DNA of 64,000 bases from Protula sp. h YS-2021 (GCA_949752745.1 OX457026.1:37552723-37616722); one strand, 5' to 3'. Counted from the first letter of the stretch, positions 10,051 through 21,540 are shown. The notes: a model not told the origin generated them from the letters alone. Program-made: numbers and translations.

Positions 10051-10109
10051 ACGCGAATTGCGCTTTTACTCGTAAAAGCGCGTTTTACGAAAATAAAACG
10101 ATAGTTTTA

Positions 10110-10298
10110 TATATAGCAGCAATTCCCTCGAAGGTAGGCGCTTGGGCAATGAGCACAAGGTGCGACACATAGATAGCATGGCGAAATGGCGACAAAACGC
10201 CTGGAGTGGTCGTGCGTGTTCACTGTCGGAAACCCAGGCTACTGAAAGTTTGCTAGTCCCTGGCCGAGTATGGAGGGTTGTTTCATCCAGCTAAAAGC

Positions 10299-10372
<74 letters not shown>

Positions 10373-10541
10373 GGAAGAATTTTACTCATAAAGCGTTTTA
10401 AACGGAAATATACAAACTTTATCTTATTGAGAAAAAATGCAGTGTTATAATTCACCAACCAAACAGCAATTCCAGGCCCTCGCGTACGATGACTTCAAGC
10501 GATTTCTCTCTCCCTCTCTCTCTCACTCCATCCTTCCTCCC

Positions 10542-10586
<45 letters not shown>

Positions 10587-11480
10587 CGTTTATACCAAAT
10601 TTAGGCATTTCCCACAAGTTTTTGTGGTTGAAGGCGAAAACGTTACTTTGTGAAAAAATGGGTCAAACAAATTACATAGATTTAATGATATTTAAGTATT
10701 TAGTATTTTGACAGCTGTACGAATGAACCTAGAGGACTGAAAATGGCATTCATTCCTTGTAGACAATAGACAAGCCAAACTAATTTCTTATGTTTTTTTT
10801 GGCACGTTATTTTTTGTTAAGTTTCAACATTCAAATTTTTTTCATTTTTTTTTTAAATCTGCAAAACCTTACAGAAGGCATCGATCATCCAGTAATTGTC
10901 GCCTGTGGCGCTACTGTCGAGGAACCGCTATGATCAATGCCGAGCATTGCAATCCAACCTATTTTTTATGAATACAAATTGGCAGTACAGTTTTTAATAC
11001 ATTAATGAAAAGTTTTAACAATGACTATGTGCGTGTTTTGAAACCTAAAAACTACAAATACAAAAAATATATATAGGTATAAAAAAATATCTCGTTTTTT
11101 TTTGTTATTTTGAGTAAAACGTTGTCAGCACCGCACAGTCTTTAATGTAAGGCTCAGAACTTTTTAAACGTTTTGTTGTTTTCTTTTTATCCAAATGTCT
11201 GTATAAAGGAACATGCGATTACAATGATGCATGTGAGAAGTTTTGCACATTTGGACGTTTTTTTTTCTTACAACACAAGTTTGGGAAATCCCCAAGTTGA
11301 CTGGATTCCTAAGATACATTCCCGCCTGATTCATTTCTTTTTCCGCCACGCCCGTCAGCTCGGCTAACTATAGTCTGGGGTGGTTGGGAGTAGAACAACC
11401 AAATATGGCTGAAACAAAATTCAGTTGATCCTCTTCCATTTCGTTTTGACATCACTTGAATTTCATGTGTAAAAACGCAT
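10110..11480. other. intergenic DNA with dinucleotide runs
   Basis: No gene seen. It holds an (AG)n run at about 10303-10376, a complementary-type (TC)n run at about 10504-10583, poly-T tracts, and AT-rich sequence. Because the two dinucleotide runs are complementary and ~200 bp apart, they could pair as a large imperfect hairpin. Confidence 0.6.
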
Positions 11481-11520
11481 TACTTTGATTGCCTCAGTCA
11501 GGGGAATGCAATCGGTATCC

Positions 11521-11625
11521 CGACATAACGCCCGACGACATAACGCCCGACGACATAACGTCCGACGACATAACGACCTGCGACATAACGCCCAGCGACA
11601 TAACACCTGGCGACATAAAGCCGAA
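11521..11625 (+). repeat. 15-bp tandem repeat, core CGACATAACG
   Basis: Seven units beginning at 11521, 11536, 11551, 11566, 11581, 11596 and 11611, exactly 15 bp apart, with consensus CGACATAACGCCCGA and minor drift. Related phrases occur singly elsewhere in the window: near 18538 in inverted form, and more degraded near 39240-39310 and 40138-40190. The repeat therefore probably belongs to a dispersed family. Confidence 0.85.
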
Positions 11626-11689
11626 AAAGGAGCGGGGGGGGAGGGGGTTAAAAATCGGTCCAAATGTCTCACCCTTCACTTTTTTCGCT

Positions 11690-12109
11690 TCCGTATATTG
11701 CTCCAAACTTCAATTAGCGTCACTCGTAGATAATATCGGTCCAAATGTCGCATCCTTTGAAACACAACTAAATTTAGACAGTACATCAACCAAACAATGC
11801 GAAACCCTGATTTATGCACTGATTAGTTCGCGTTTAGATTACTCCAAAGCCCTGTTTTATGGTCTACCTAAGCACCAACTGAACAGCCTTCAAAAATAAA
11901 AAAGCGAGTTGCTACAAAAGTACAAGAATTCGACCATATAACACCTACTTTGATATCGCTACACTGGCTACCTGTGGAGCAAAGAATTCTCTATAAAATC
12001 CAAACAAACAGTCCCTATGTTTTGGTATTGTATATGGGTATTTCCAGCAGAATGAAAATTTTCTGAGATCGAAGGTTTCGTGTGGGCTTATAGATGGTAA
12101 TTGACTCTG

Positions 12110-12204
<95 letters not shown>

Positions 12205-12290
12205 CTGCCGCACCGGCCAGATGGAACAGTCTACCCGAGTCACTTCGTTCTACCACAGTCTACAACACATTCAAGCGTGATCTTTAAACT
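11690..12290 (+). pseudogene. LINE 3' ORF2 relic, interrupted by a (TA)n run
   Basis: A decayed end of a non-LTR retrotransposon polyprotein. Recognisable pieces on the plus strand are SSRLDYSKALFYGLPKH (to ~11880), LHWLPVEQRILYKI (~11955-12000) and, after the AT run, [15 protein letters not shown] (~12210-12260) with a stop at 12285. These are the characteristic C-terminal phrases of CR1/L2/Jockey-type elements. The frame is broken by stops and by the microsatellite, so it is not functional. Confidence 0.75.
12111..12201. repeat. (TA)n microsatellite
   Basis: About 90 bp of pure alternating TA inside the LINE relic. Open frames encoding Ile-Tyr repeats on both strands here are artefacts of the dinucleotide. 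Confidence 0.95.
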
Positions 12291-12299
12291 TATCTTTTC

Positions 12300-12770
12300 A
12301 AGTCTGCTTATAAAGTCTAGTCATCTTTAGTATTGTGCTTTAGGTCTGCTTATAATTTATAGCTTTTTGTAAATACTGCGATAACGATAACTGTGTTCGT
12401 CGGAAATGTTTTAAAGGTAGCTTTTTAATATTGAAAGTAATATTTGTATCATAGAATTGTTAGTTATTGGCACTACTGTACCAGTACTACAGCTCTAGTG
12501 TCGTATAAATGATATCTTTAAATTACAAGTACAGTATTTACTATGTCACTGTACGGTGTCGAAGAATATTTCATAGATCTCGGCCCCTAATACCCAATAT
12601 ATTAGATATATTATATTATTATTAATAATCTTCTACTCAATCCCTTGATGCGTCGATGTCAAAAGTTTCGTATCTAATGGGAGCTGATTTACTAAAACAT
12701 CACACTTCAACTACAAGATAGAAAACATTGAAAGTAATAAAGGAAAATCAAATATTATTCCAGATAGATT
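12300..12770. other. AT-rich spacer
   Basis: No coding or structured signal was recognised between the two LINE relics. Confidence 0.5.
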
Positions 12771-12774
12771 AATG

Positions 12775-13380
12775 TACAACAAAAAACGGCGTTCGATACA
12801 GTTCATCATAAAATTTTGCTCAATGAATTAGATATGTATGGTGTTAGGGATAAGGCTTACCAATGGTTAAGTAGCTATTTATCAAATCGCAAACAATTTG
12901 TCTAAATAGATAATGTACGTTCCAGTTTTTCGGACATTATCTTGGTGTACCACAAAGTTCTATTTTAGGTCCGAAATTGTTCACTTCATTCATCAATGAT
13001 TTATGTAATGTCTCGCAGAAACTCAAGTTCATTCTATTCGCTGATGATACCAATTTGTTCAGTTCCAGTAAAGAATCTTTAAATGTATCTAAAACATATT
13101 TTATTTTATTTCGTAACAAAACATGTGTATCTGATATCAAAGTATCTATTGATGATCAGCAAATTGAGCGTGTGTATGAAACCAAATTGCTAGGTTTTAT
13201 CGTTGATTGCAAATTAGCTGGTACTCACACTGCATGACAATTAGAAATAAGTTATCTAATTCGTGTGCAAAAGTTATAGATCAGGGGCAAAGATAAGTAG
13301 TGAATCGCTTATAATTTTACGTTGTACACTTTTTCTGCCTTATCTAAATTATGGGGTTGAGGTTTGGGGACATTCTTAGA
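12775..13380 (+). pseudogene. LINE reverse transcriptase relic (5' part)
   Basis: Degenerate non-LTR reverse transcriptase. It begins with a DTVHH-like phrase and WLSSYLSNRKQFV (~12790-12900), then DIILGVPQSS (~12935-12965), the catalytic-site phrase LFADDTNLFSSS (~13035-13070), and finally LPYLNYGVEVWG (~13335-13370). The frame is interrupted several times. The missing C-terminus appears 3.6 kb downstream at 16985-17355, which indicates that later repeats split it. Confidence 0.8.
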
Positions 13381-13685
13381 AGTCCGCTACCGCCTCTTAA
13401 ACAGCTATTCAGACAAGTTTGTCCAAGGACAAAGTCCCAGCTTACGAAAAGCAATAAGACCACTTCCAGTGTGCATGACCAAGGAAATTTTCCGGAAAAA
13501 TTGGGCTTCAAAAGATGAGACGGCAAAGAGCTAGCCCAATAATTAATTTAGCACCGGACCAGAACATAGACCGATAAATGCATACAAAAATTCCTTTCCC
13601 AGAAAAATGGGAAACAGATTTTTCGTATCTCTGGTAGACTGGATAGTCTGCCATAGATACCTTCAAACAACGCTCGCATTTCGGA
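13381..13685. other. spacer before the minisatellite
   Basis: No gene or clear repeat was seen. It contains the junction between the LINE relic and the 51-bp array. Confidence 0.4.
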
Positions 13686-15595
13686 CCAGTGCGCATATGT
13701 ATGTAACTTGCCTTGATGCGCGGTTCTTATTCAGACAAGTGCGCATGTTTATTTAATTTTGCGTAGATGCGCGGCTCCCATTTTGGAACAGTGCACATGT
13801 TTATTTAACTTGCGTTGATGTGCGGTTCCCATTTCTGACGAGCGCCCATGTTTTTTTTCCTTTTGTGGATGTGCGGTTCTTATTTCGGATCAGTGCGCAC
13901 GTTTATTTACCTTGTGTTGATGTGCGGTTCTTATTTCGGATCAATGCGCATTTTTATTTACACTGTGTTGATGGGCGGTTCTTATTTCGGATCAGTGCGC
14001 ATGTTTATTTACCTTGTGTTGATGTGCGGTTCTTATTTCGGATCAGTGCGCATGTTTATTTACCTTGTGTTGATGTGCGGTTCTTATTCCATACCAATGC
14101 GCATTTTTATTTTACTTGCGTTGATGAGCGCTACTTATTTCGGACAGCCCAAGTTTCCTTAGGTTGTCTTGATACGCGGTTCGCATTTCGGACCAGTTTG
14201 CATGTTTATTTAACTTGCGTTGATGCACCGTGCTTATTTTGGACGTGTCCCTATGTTTATTTAACTTGCGTTGGTGCGCGGTTTGCATTTTGGACCAGTG
14301 TGCATGTTTATTTAACTTGCGTTGATGAGCAGTTCGAATTTCGGATCATTACGCATGTTTATTTAACTTGCGTTAATGCGCGGTTCGAATTTCGGACCGT
14401 GAGCATGTTTATTTAATGTGCGTTGATGCGAAGTGCTTATTTTGAACCAGTGCAAATGTTTATTTAACTTGTGTTGGAGCGTGGTTCGCATTTCGAACCA
14501 CTGCGCATGTTTATTTAACTTGCGTTAATGCAAGGTGCTTATTTTCGTCCAGTGTGCTTGCTTATTTAGCTTGTGTTGCTGTGCGGTTCGCATTTCGGAC
14601 CAGTGCGCATGTTTTTTTTAATTGTGTTGATGCGTAGTTCGCATTTTGGACCATTGCGCATATTTATTTAACTTGTGTTGATGATCGGTGCTTATTTTGG
14701 ACCGGTGCAAATGTTTATTTAACTTACGCTTATGTGCGGTTCGCAATTCGGACCAGTGTGCATGTTTATTTAATTTGCGTTGATATCCGGTTCGGATTTC
14801 GGAGCGTATACCTGTTTCTTTAGGTTGCGATGATGCGCAGTTCGCATTTTGGGACATGTGAGCAGGTTCATTTAACTTGCGTTGATGCGCGATTTGCGTT
14901 CGGACCAGAACGCATGTTTATTTAAGTCCCGTCGATGCCCGACTCTTATGTCTATTCAACTTGCGTCGACGCGCCGTTATCATTTCAGACCACTGCGCAT
15001 GTCTATTCAACTTGCGTCGATGCGTGGTTCTTTTTTTCGGACAAGTGCGCATGTTTGTTTAACTTGCGTTGATGTGCGGTTCTTATTTTGGACCGGATCC
15101 CATGTTTATTTAACTTCCGTCGATGTGCGGTTCGCATTTCAGGCCATTGCCCATGTTTATTTAACTTGTGTTGATGCGTGGTTCTCATTTCAGACCAGTG
15201 CGCATTTTTATTTAATTTGCCTCGATGTGCGGTTCGCATTTCGGATCAGTGCGCATGTTTCTTTAGGCTGCGTTGATGCGCGGTTCGCATTTCAGACCAT
15301 TGTGCATGTCTATTCAACTTACGTTGAAGCGTAGTTCTTTTTTTCGAACCAGTGCGCATGTTTATTTAACCTGCGTTGATGCGCCGTGCTTATTTTGGAC
15401 CAGTTCGCATCTTTATTTATCTTCCGTCGATGCGCAGATCACATTTCGGACTAATGCGCATGTTTATTTAACTTGCATCGATGCGGAGTACTTAATTTGG
15501 ACTACTGCGAATGTTTATTTAACTTGCGTCGATGTGCGGTTGTTAAATCTGACTACTGCGCAAGTTCATTTAACTTGCGTTTATGCGCTGTAGGA
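13686..15595 (+). repeat. 51-bp minisatellite, about 37 units
   Basis: Tandem units of 51 bp built around CATGTTTATTTAACTTGCG, TTGATGCGCGGTTCGCATTT and CGGACCAGTGCG, with substitutions but few indels. Because 51 is a multiple of three, long open frames persist on both strands (13820-14416 and 14882-15334 plus; 15003-15239 and 14618-14857 minus) and translate to 17-residue repeats such as RFLFRISAHVYLPCVDV. There is no start context, splice signal or domain, so I read it as satellite rather than gene. An overlooked repeat protein is possible but unlikely. Confidence 0.88.
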
Positions 15596-16870
15596 GGAGA
15601 TTCATTTAATTTTTTTTTTTCAAAAATTCCGAAAAAAAATTCAAAAGTTTTCCAATTCACTCAAAAGGCACAAGTCGTATGCATGACCCCCTAGAGACGG
15701 CTCATATCGAAAATAAATGAAAGCTGATAAAAACTGTAGGAGGAAATGCATTTTGATTTTTTTTCTTCAAAAATTCTCTCATCCGCTGAAAAAGACAGGC
15801 CATATTCACGATACCCTAAGCATGCCTCAGCCCCAAAATAAATGATGTTTGATCAAAACTGCAGGAGAAAATGCATTTTGAGGTATTTTCATCAAAAATT
15901 CCCCCCGAAATAAAAAATTCCCAAGTCGAGTCAAATAGCACAAGCCGAGACCTACCTAAGGATGCCGCATAGCAAAAATAAATTAAATCGGATAAAAACT
16001 GCAGGAGGAAATGCATTTTTAAGTTTTTCTTCAAAATTTCCCAAAAAATACAGAAATTGTCGGATCGACTAAAAAGCGCAAGTCGTATTCTCAACCCCTT
16101 ACGGATGCCTCAAAAAAAAAAAAAAAAAAAGTTCAAAACTGTAGGGGGAAATGCATTTTGAAGTTTTTTTCTTCAAAAACTACCTAAAAATACAAAAATT
16201 GCCCGATAGACTAAAAAGCACAAGCCGTATGCACTCACACCAAAAGTAAATGACATCGAATCAAAATTGTAGGGGTAGATGCATTTTGAATTATTTTCGA
16301 AATTTTTGCTTAAAAAATTTCCCAAAAATACAACCTAAAAACCACAAGCCGTATGCACGACCCTTTAGGGGTGCCTCATACCAAAAATAAATGACATCGG
16401 GTCAAAAATGTAAGAGAAGATACATTTTAAAATTTCTTTAAAAAATCCCCAAAAATTCAAAAATCACCCGATCGACTAAAAAAGCACAAGCTGTATGCAC
16501 GACCGCTTAGGAAATCCTCACACAAAAAATAAATGACATCGAATCAAAATTGTAGGAGTAGATGCATTTTTTTCAAAATTTTTGCTTAAAAAATCCCTAA
16601 AAATACAAATATTGTCCGATCGACTAAAAACCACAAGCCGTATGCATGACCCTTTAGGGGTGCGTCATACCAAAAATAAATGACATCGCGTCAAAAATGT
16701 AGGAGGAGATACATTTTTAATTTTTTTCTTTAAAATTCGCCAAAAATGCAAAAATTACCTCATCGACTAGAAAAGCACAAGCCGTATGCACGACCCCTTA
16801 GGGATGCCTCACACCAAAAATAAATGACATCGAATCAAAATTGTAGGAGGAGATGCATTTTGAAGCAAAG
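15588..16870 (+). repeat. ~125-146-bp tandem array, ~10 units
   Basis: Units anchored on GTAGGAGGAGATGCATTTT recur near 15588, 15733, 15858, 15993, 16136, 16263, 16403, 16545, 16690 and 16836. Each unit also carries CACAAGCCGTATGCACGACC and CCAAAAATAAATGACATCG. Spacing grows from ~125 to ~146 bp and similarity is highest at the right end, suggesting expansion from that side. Confidence 0.85.
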
Positions 16871-16962
16871 TTTACAGCGAACTAACTAACTAACTAACTA
16901 ACGGACGCCATCCGCAGACCGATAGGAATACCCCAGCTTACGTGTAACGTAAGCTGGGCTAA
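16871..16962 (+). repeat. (AACT)n run plus terminal hairpin, element end
   Basis: The array ends in CGAACTAACTAACTAACTAAC, a short spacer, then a strong hairpin with arms CCAGCTTACG and CGTAAGCTGG (16932-16957), followed by GCTAAAAAA. Tandem core repeats, a tetranucleotide run and a 3' hairpin followed by CTAA resemble pearl-like/Helentron-associated non-autonomous elements known from molluscs; assignment is by analogy. Confidence 0.55.
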
Positions 16963-16984
16963 AAAAAGTTATACGCATAATGTG

Positions 16985-17355
16985 TAAAGTAACTAAATAT
17001 GAACGTTCTAGTCCTTTATTTAACAAAATGAGGTTATCAAAAATTTGTGGATATTGCTAACTTATACACCGGTGTGTTTATGTTTGGAGTTTACAGAAAA
17101 TTAATACAGACAAATTTGTTACAATATTTTAATGTTACTGGTATAAATTCAGGTTATAAAATTCGCCAGCATAAAAAATTCAAACACAAATACGTAAGAG
17201 CAACAAAGAAATCTCAGTGTGTGTCAGTTAAACGGGTACAACTTTGGAACAGTTTAGGCAATGATTTGACGAATATAACAAATATACAGTGTGTCAAAAA
17301 GGCTTACAGCAATTGTCTATTCAGTGAATATAAACAGTACATTTTGTATGTTTAA
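16985..17355 (+). pseudogene. LINE ORF2 relic (3' part)
   Basis: C-terminal end of a non-LTR element: SSPLFNKMRLSKICGY (~17000-17050), then an open stretch 17047-17355 with GVYRKLIQTNLLQYFN, IRQHKKFKHKYV and RVQLWNSLGNDLTN, ending in a stop. It matches the expected continuation of the relic at 12775-13380. The pieces are in the same orientation, separated by tandem repeats. Confidence 0.7.
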
Positions 17356-17885
17356 GTATATGCTTTGATAGTATATAATTGTTATCTGTTGGAAATATTT
17401 AAACTGTTTATAATAGGAATTGAAATATAGCGCCGTTGGTTTCACATGACTGGTTTAGTACAAAATGCGAAACAATTTATAAGCTCGGAGCTTCAGTTTG
17501 TGCCTTCTCTGTTACCTCTGAGAGTATTTTATTTTCTAGGAGATTTTTATGTTGCTTATTGTTATACAATTTGCTGAAACAAAATCATATTTAGAAACTG
17601 TATCAGAGATATGTTCAGAATAACCTTTATTTAATTAGATTTGATGTACAAGAAAAATGTACAACAAAGAACCACATTATGTGGAACTGGAGCTCTCATA
17701 AAGTGCACAGCGTTGTTGGTAGTTTTGTTCAGATTGGAAACATTTTAAATGCAGTGTGATTTACCAGGAAAGAAAATTGCAACAAAAACTTAATACAAAC
17801 ATGTCCAAGGACATGACCCAACCGAGTTACCAACAAGGAAAGAGAAAAACTCTGAAACGAATACTGTTAGGCCAAAAAATGAAGT
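17356..17885. other. AT-rich spacer
   Basis: No gene, repeat or RNA structure was recognised. Confidence 0.5.
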
Positions 17886-18490
17886 ATGTAAAATGCATTT
17901 AATTCGAATTTGGAAGCTACCCAAAAAAGGAGGTTGGATTTTAAAATTCCACATTTCGGTATTTTTTCGCAATTTGCGAAAAAAAGCAAAGTTCAGGTGG
18001 AAAAGCACCTAAGAAACTTTCGATTAGAACTTTATAACTATCTGAAAACGACTGAGCGAAATGAATGGTTCGACATTTTAGTTATTTACTACCATTTATT
18101 CCAGTTTTTGTCAAACTGCAAAGTTCCGCCATTTTGGCGGTTTTTGGCGAACCGCGAAAAAAAATAACCTGGTAGGCGAACCCCTGGGGAATTTCTATGC
18201 GTAACATCTAAACGATTGGTGTAAAACTGTACGAGCAGTAGAATTTTAAAAATGGGTCAAAACGGGTACAAAAAGTGCCGTCATTTTGTTAGTTTTTCGT
18301 CAATCGTCAAAAAAAAAGTAATAGCCAGGTGGGGGACCATCCAGAGAACATTCCTGCGTAATATCAAAACTATTGGAGCAAAACTGTAGGAGGAGTAGCA
18401 TTTTAAAGAAAAAGTTTAACATACGCACATACATTCAAGCCGCCTATAGTGATACGACTAACCCAGTCCGACAAAGTCGGCTGGGTTAAA
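17886..18490 (+). repeat. second hairpin-terminated repeat element
   Basis: About three diverged ~190-bp units, sharing phrases such as AAGTGCCGTCATTTTG, GCGAAAAAAA and, at 18385, CTGTAGGAGGAGTAGCATTTT. That last phrase is the same motif that anchors the 15.6-16.9-kb array. It ends with a hairpin AACCCAGTCCGAC/GTCGGCTGGGTT (18461-18487). The shared motif and layout suggest one element family. Confidence 0.6.
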
Positions 18491-18944
18491 AAACCGGGTC
18501 CAAAGATCGCACCATGCTCTTTTTTCGGACGTGATGTCGTCAGGCGTTATGTCGTGGGTTCATGGAATCGGTTCGGTCACTTATCTAAGTTTTAACTCAT
18601 TTAACTAGATATGCGTAGCATCGCCAATGTCACATAAAACCCTTTAAGCTTTTTCTTTTGCGCAAAATGTTGTGTTATACCACAAAAATAAAACCATGTG
18701 CTTCATTGTTTTGAAATCTTTTTCACAACACCACCTTGTATGACCTACGCTTACGTTAATACTGACAGGATGTGCCCACAGAACATATATACTTTTTGTA
18801 TATCCCACGGACTGCAAACTGACATCGTGCAAAGGGAGGGGGGTAAGGGTAACGAACGATATTGGCGACATTAATTGTTTGGTCATAAATATGCATAAAG
18901 CAGGTGTTTTAAATGAATTTAAACTTCAGTTTTAACGAATTCTA
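18491..18944. other. intergenic; inverted copy of the GACATAACG phrase
   Basis: No gene seen. At about 18532-18556 the phrase GTCAGGCGTTATGTCGTG is the reverse of the 15-bp repeat at 11521-11625, preceded by CTTTTTTCGGACG, which is also similar to sequence next to that array. Confidence 0.5.
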
Positions 18945-19215
18945 CAAACTAGAGCAGTGTGCATAGCCCACATATTCCCCACAGGCCCCCATCAGTTAAA
19001 CACGGCCATCAATAGTCAATCAAGAATTGAAATTTTCCAAGTCCAGTTGGTGCATTTTCCTTGGACGAACCTGGCCTATTTACAATAACGATCTGTGTTT
19101 TATTCCCATAGAAGCTACATGCCAAGTTTCATTCAAATCCTTGCAGGAGTTTTTAAGTTATCGCGGTCGATCGCATATATTCCGCACAGGTTCTACCTGT
19201 GTGGAATAAAATATG
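18945..19215 (+). repeat. dispersed repeat, copy 1 (hairpin at 3' end)
   Basis: Starts TAGAGCAGTGTGCATAGCCC and ends in a hairpin with arms TATTCCGCACAGG and CCTGTGTGGAATA (19178-19208). A second copy of the family is at 41160-41915. Phrases typical of the family, such as GCCAAGTTTCATTCAAATCC, are present. Confidence 0.7.
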
Positions 19216-21540
19216 TCTACATATCGCCAATGTGATGGATTGGAACCGGCGGGGGGGGGGGGGGGGGGGAGTGCAGAAAATTACCACAGATCGATGCTAT
19301 GACCGCTCCCACTATCGAAAAAAAATTATTTTTTTGGGTGTAGTGACAAGGCACTACTCATAATTTGATGACAGGCGCGTCATTTCGGAGGTATCCTTCT
19401 TTTCCAATAAATGGCTTGAATAAAGCATTATTGATTAAACAAGTAACTCCTTCAAATATTTTAGCCAGTGAGAGGCGAATGGCAGCACTGACTGAAACAC
19501 TGCCACCCTCCAAATACGTTTGATGTTCTCAAGTATTTCGTCAGATATTGATCAACTACTATATGTATAACGCATCCCGTGCAAATGACCAGATGCTACC
19601 CCCCCCCCCCCCCTCCTCTTTTGCAAGTCTCAAACATGACGGGCGACGTCGCATCGGGGTTGATTTTCTTCTGCGTGCAGAAATGCTCCATCAACTTCCA
19701 TTAGTGTCTGGACGAGGCCCAAATCCCCACCTGTAGCGCTTGTTAGATTACCTGTGACGTTTCTACTTGAACAGACTGCATTGACAGATACTGTCTGAGG
19801 TCTGACAAGTCTATGATCCGCCGCCACCCCCCCCCCCCCCCACCCCATTCACCTCTTATGGGACGAAGCACTATCAGCCTGAAAAACCCTGGTTCTGACT
19901 ATCCCATTTATTGTATTTTTGTTTAATACATCTTGAACTATTTCGTTGAAGACTTGGTGTCTTCCTGCTCGTGTTTCACAGGAGGTGACATAATGAGGCG
20001 GGGCCCGCGGTAGCGGAAAACATTTTCTCAGCCATTTGACTTTTTAGTTGCCCCCCAATTTTCTATTCCTGTTTTCCCAAAAGGTTAGTAGTCTTCCCGA
20101 CTAGTCCTTGATGTATGCTGTCAGGTCATGGATTTAGGAAACAACTCCGTCTGATTTCTCCGTACTCTGTACTTCTTTCAATACAATTTTTGAGCTGAAA
20201 TACTTCTATAATCAGTCTATTTTTTATATGTAAAATTCCGAAGCAAACATTTGTGAATGAAAAATGACTGGCCCTGATATGCCGAATCTTTCTCAATTTT
20301 TTACTACACAAAAAGAAGCAATTCTTGAGCTCAAAAATAAAATATTTGATAGCAAAATCTCAAATTTGAGCCCAATATTTTTTTTTACTTAATCAAGAAT
20401 TAATTTTAGGTAACATTTTTTCAGAATGAAACATTTTTATTTATATCTTGAAATCTGCAAATGATTTTTCATCTCAAAAATTAATTTTTTACATGAAAAT
20501 CAACTTTTTATATCTAAAATTCAGAAGTAAACATCTTTGAATGAACTAATGCCTGACCCCCTTAACTTTTAACTACACAAAAAGAAGAAATTCTCGAGCT
20601 CAAAAAATGTTGTTATTATTGACATCACTGTTCAATTTTTCATCTCCAAAAATTAATTGACAATCCGTTAAATTTTATATAAACATTTGCCTCCCTTAAT
20701 GTTTTTCAGGCTGTACAGTTCATTTTTTTTTGTTCTCAAAAATAAATTTTTGCCATATAAAATACATTTACTGATAGCAAAATATAAATTAATGAGATCT
20801 ATATTGATTTACTGATATCTTTAATTATATTTTTATATGAAAAATAAGCATTAAATGTTAAAACGGCATTCCATACTTTCTATGTCAGAAATGACGGACC
20901 ACTACTGCTAACTGGCATTTTTCTTTTCTTTTTTTTTTTTAATATCACAGTCATTATTATTGGCAATAGAACTCGCCCAACAGAAATACAACGGAGCTGA
21001 ACTGCAGACTTCGGGCCGGCCTAGACAGGGTGTGGTGCATCTGTCAATCATGCCATGTATCGCTGCACAAGCCTAATTGATGGTCTTATAATTAACGACT
21101 GCCAAAGCACACAAAATGTGATATTGTTATGCAAACTAAAACAACGAAAAATTCAGAATATATATTTAATTATCTGATATTACAAAATACTTTATGACAC
21201 GAAGAAAATGTATGAGCAAAGTGAAAAAAATAAATAAATAAATAAATGCATTCCAATCAAGTACATAAAACTGTACAAACTGTGTCGATGTGTCGCCAGC
21301 CGCAATCACTTTTTATTGAAAATATTTGTTTCCTTTCTGATAATTAAGTTCACTGTAATAACTGGGTGTTTCTTTGCTGCTTGCGCAAACAAACAAACAA
21401 ACAAAAATTAAAATCACCACGTGTTTTTTTGTTTTTTTGGGGGGCTGCGCAACCCAAGAGTGAACACATGAACTTGTCAATCCCTGCCACATTAAACCGC
21501 TCTGAAAGAAAATGACAAAGATCTTCATATGTCCAATACA
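19216..21540. other. region downstream of TAF2, homopolymer runs
   Basis: No gene recognised. It contains a G run (19250-19269), C runs (19600-19613 and 19826-19842), a T-rich stretch near 20380-20940 and an (AAAT)n run (~21228-21247). It lies between the TAF2 polyadenylation site and the repeat cluster to the left. Confidence 0.55.

Larger units (their letters stand above)
2083..10109 (+). mobile_element. DIRS-like tyrosine-recombinase retrotransposon, near complete
   Basis: An ~8.0-kb retroelement of the DIRS group, which replaces the DDE integrase with a tyrosine recombinase and long direct LTRs with inverted repeats. Seen directly: 181-bp inverted terminal repeats (2115-2295 and 9870-10050), unique outer tips (2083-2114 and 10051-10109), an internal region at 9695-9810 complementary to both tips, and plus-strand ORFs in the order gag-like, RT/RNase H/methyltransferase-like, recombinase. 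Both termini carry the same GTTTTA core, and no target-site duplication is evident, as expected for recombinase-mediated insertion of a circle. The ITRs match base for base by eye and the pol and recombinase motifs are intact, so the insertion is probably recent. Two frame changes in gag are the only obvious damage. Confidence 0.93.

Noticed and set aside
11945..12330. Ile-Tyr repeat proteins on both strands
   Set aside because: Produced by the (TA)n microsatellite.
13820..15593. Long plus-strand open frames (up to 198 codons) as protein genes
   Set aside because: They are direct translations of the 51-bp repeat; no start context, splice sites or domain, and the minus strand is equally open.
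13686..15595. CRISPR-like array
   Set aside because: Units are contiguous without unique spacers and the DNA is clearly eukaryotic.
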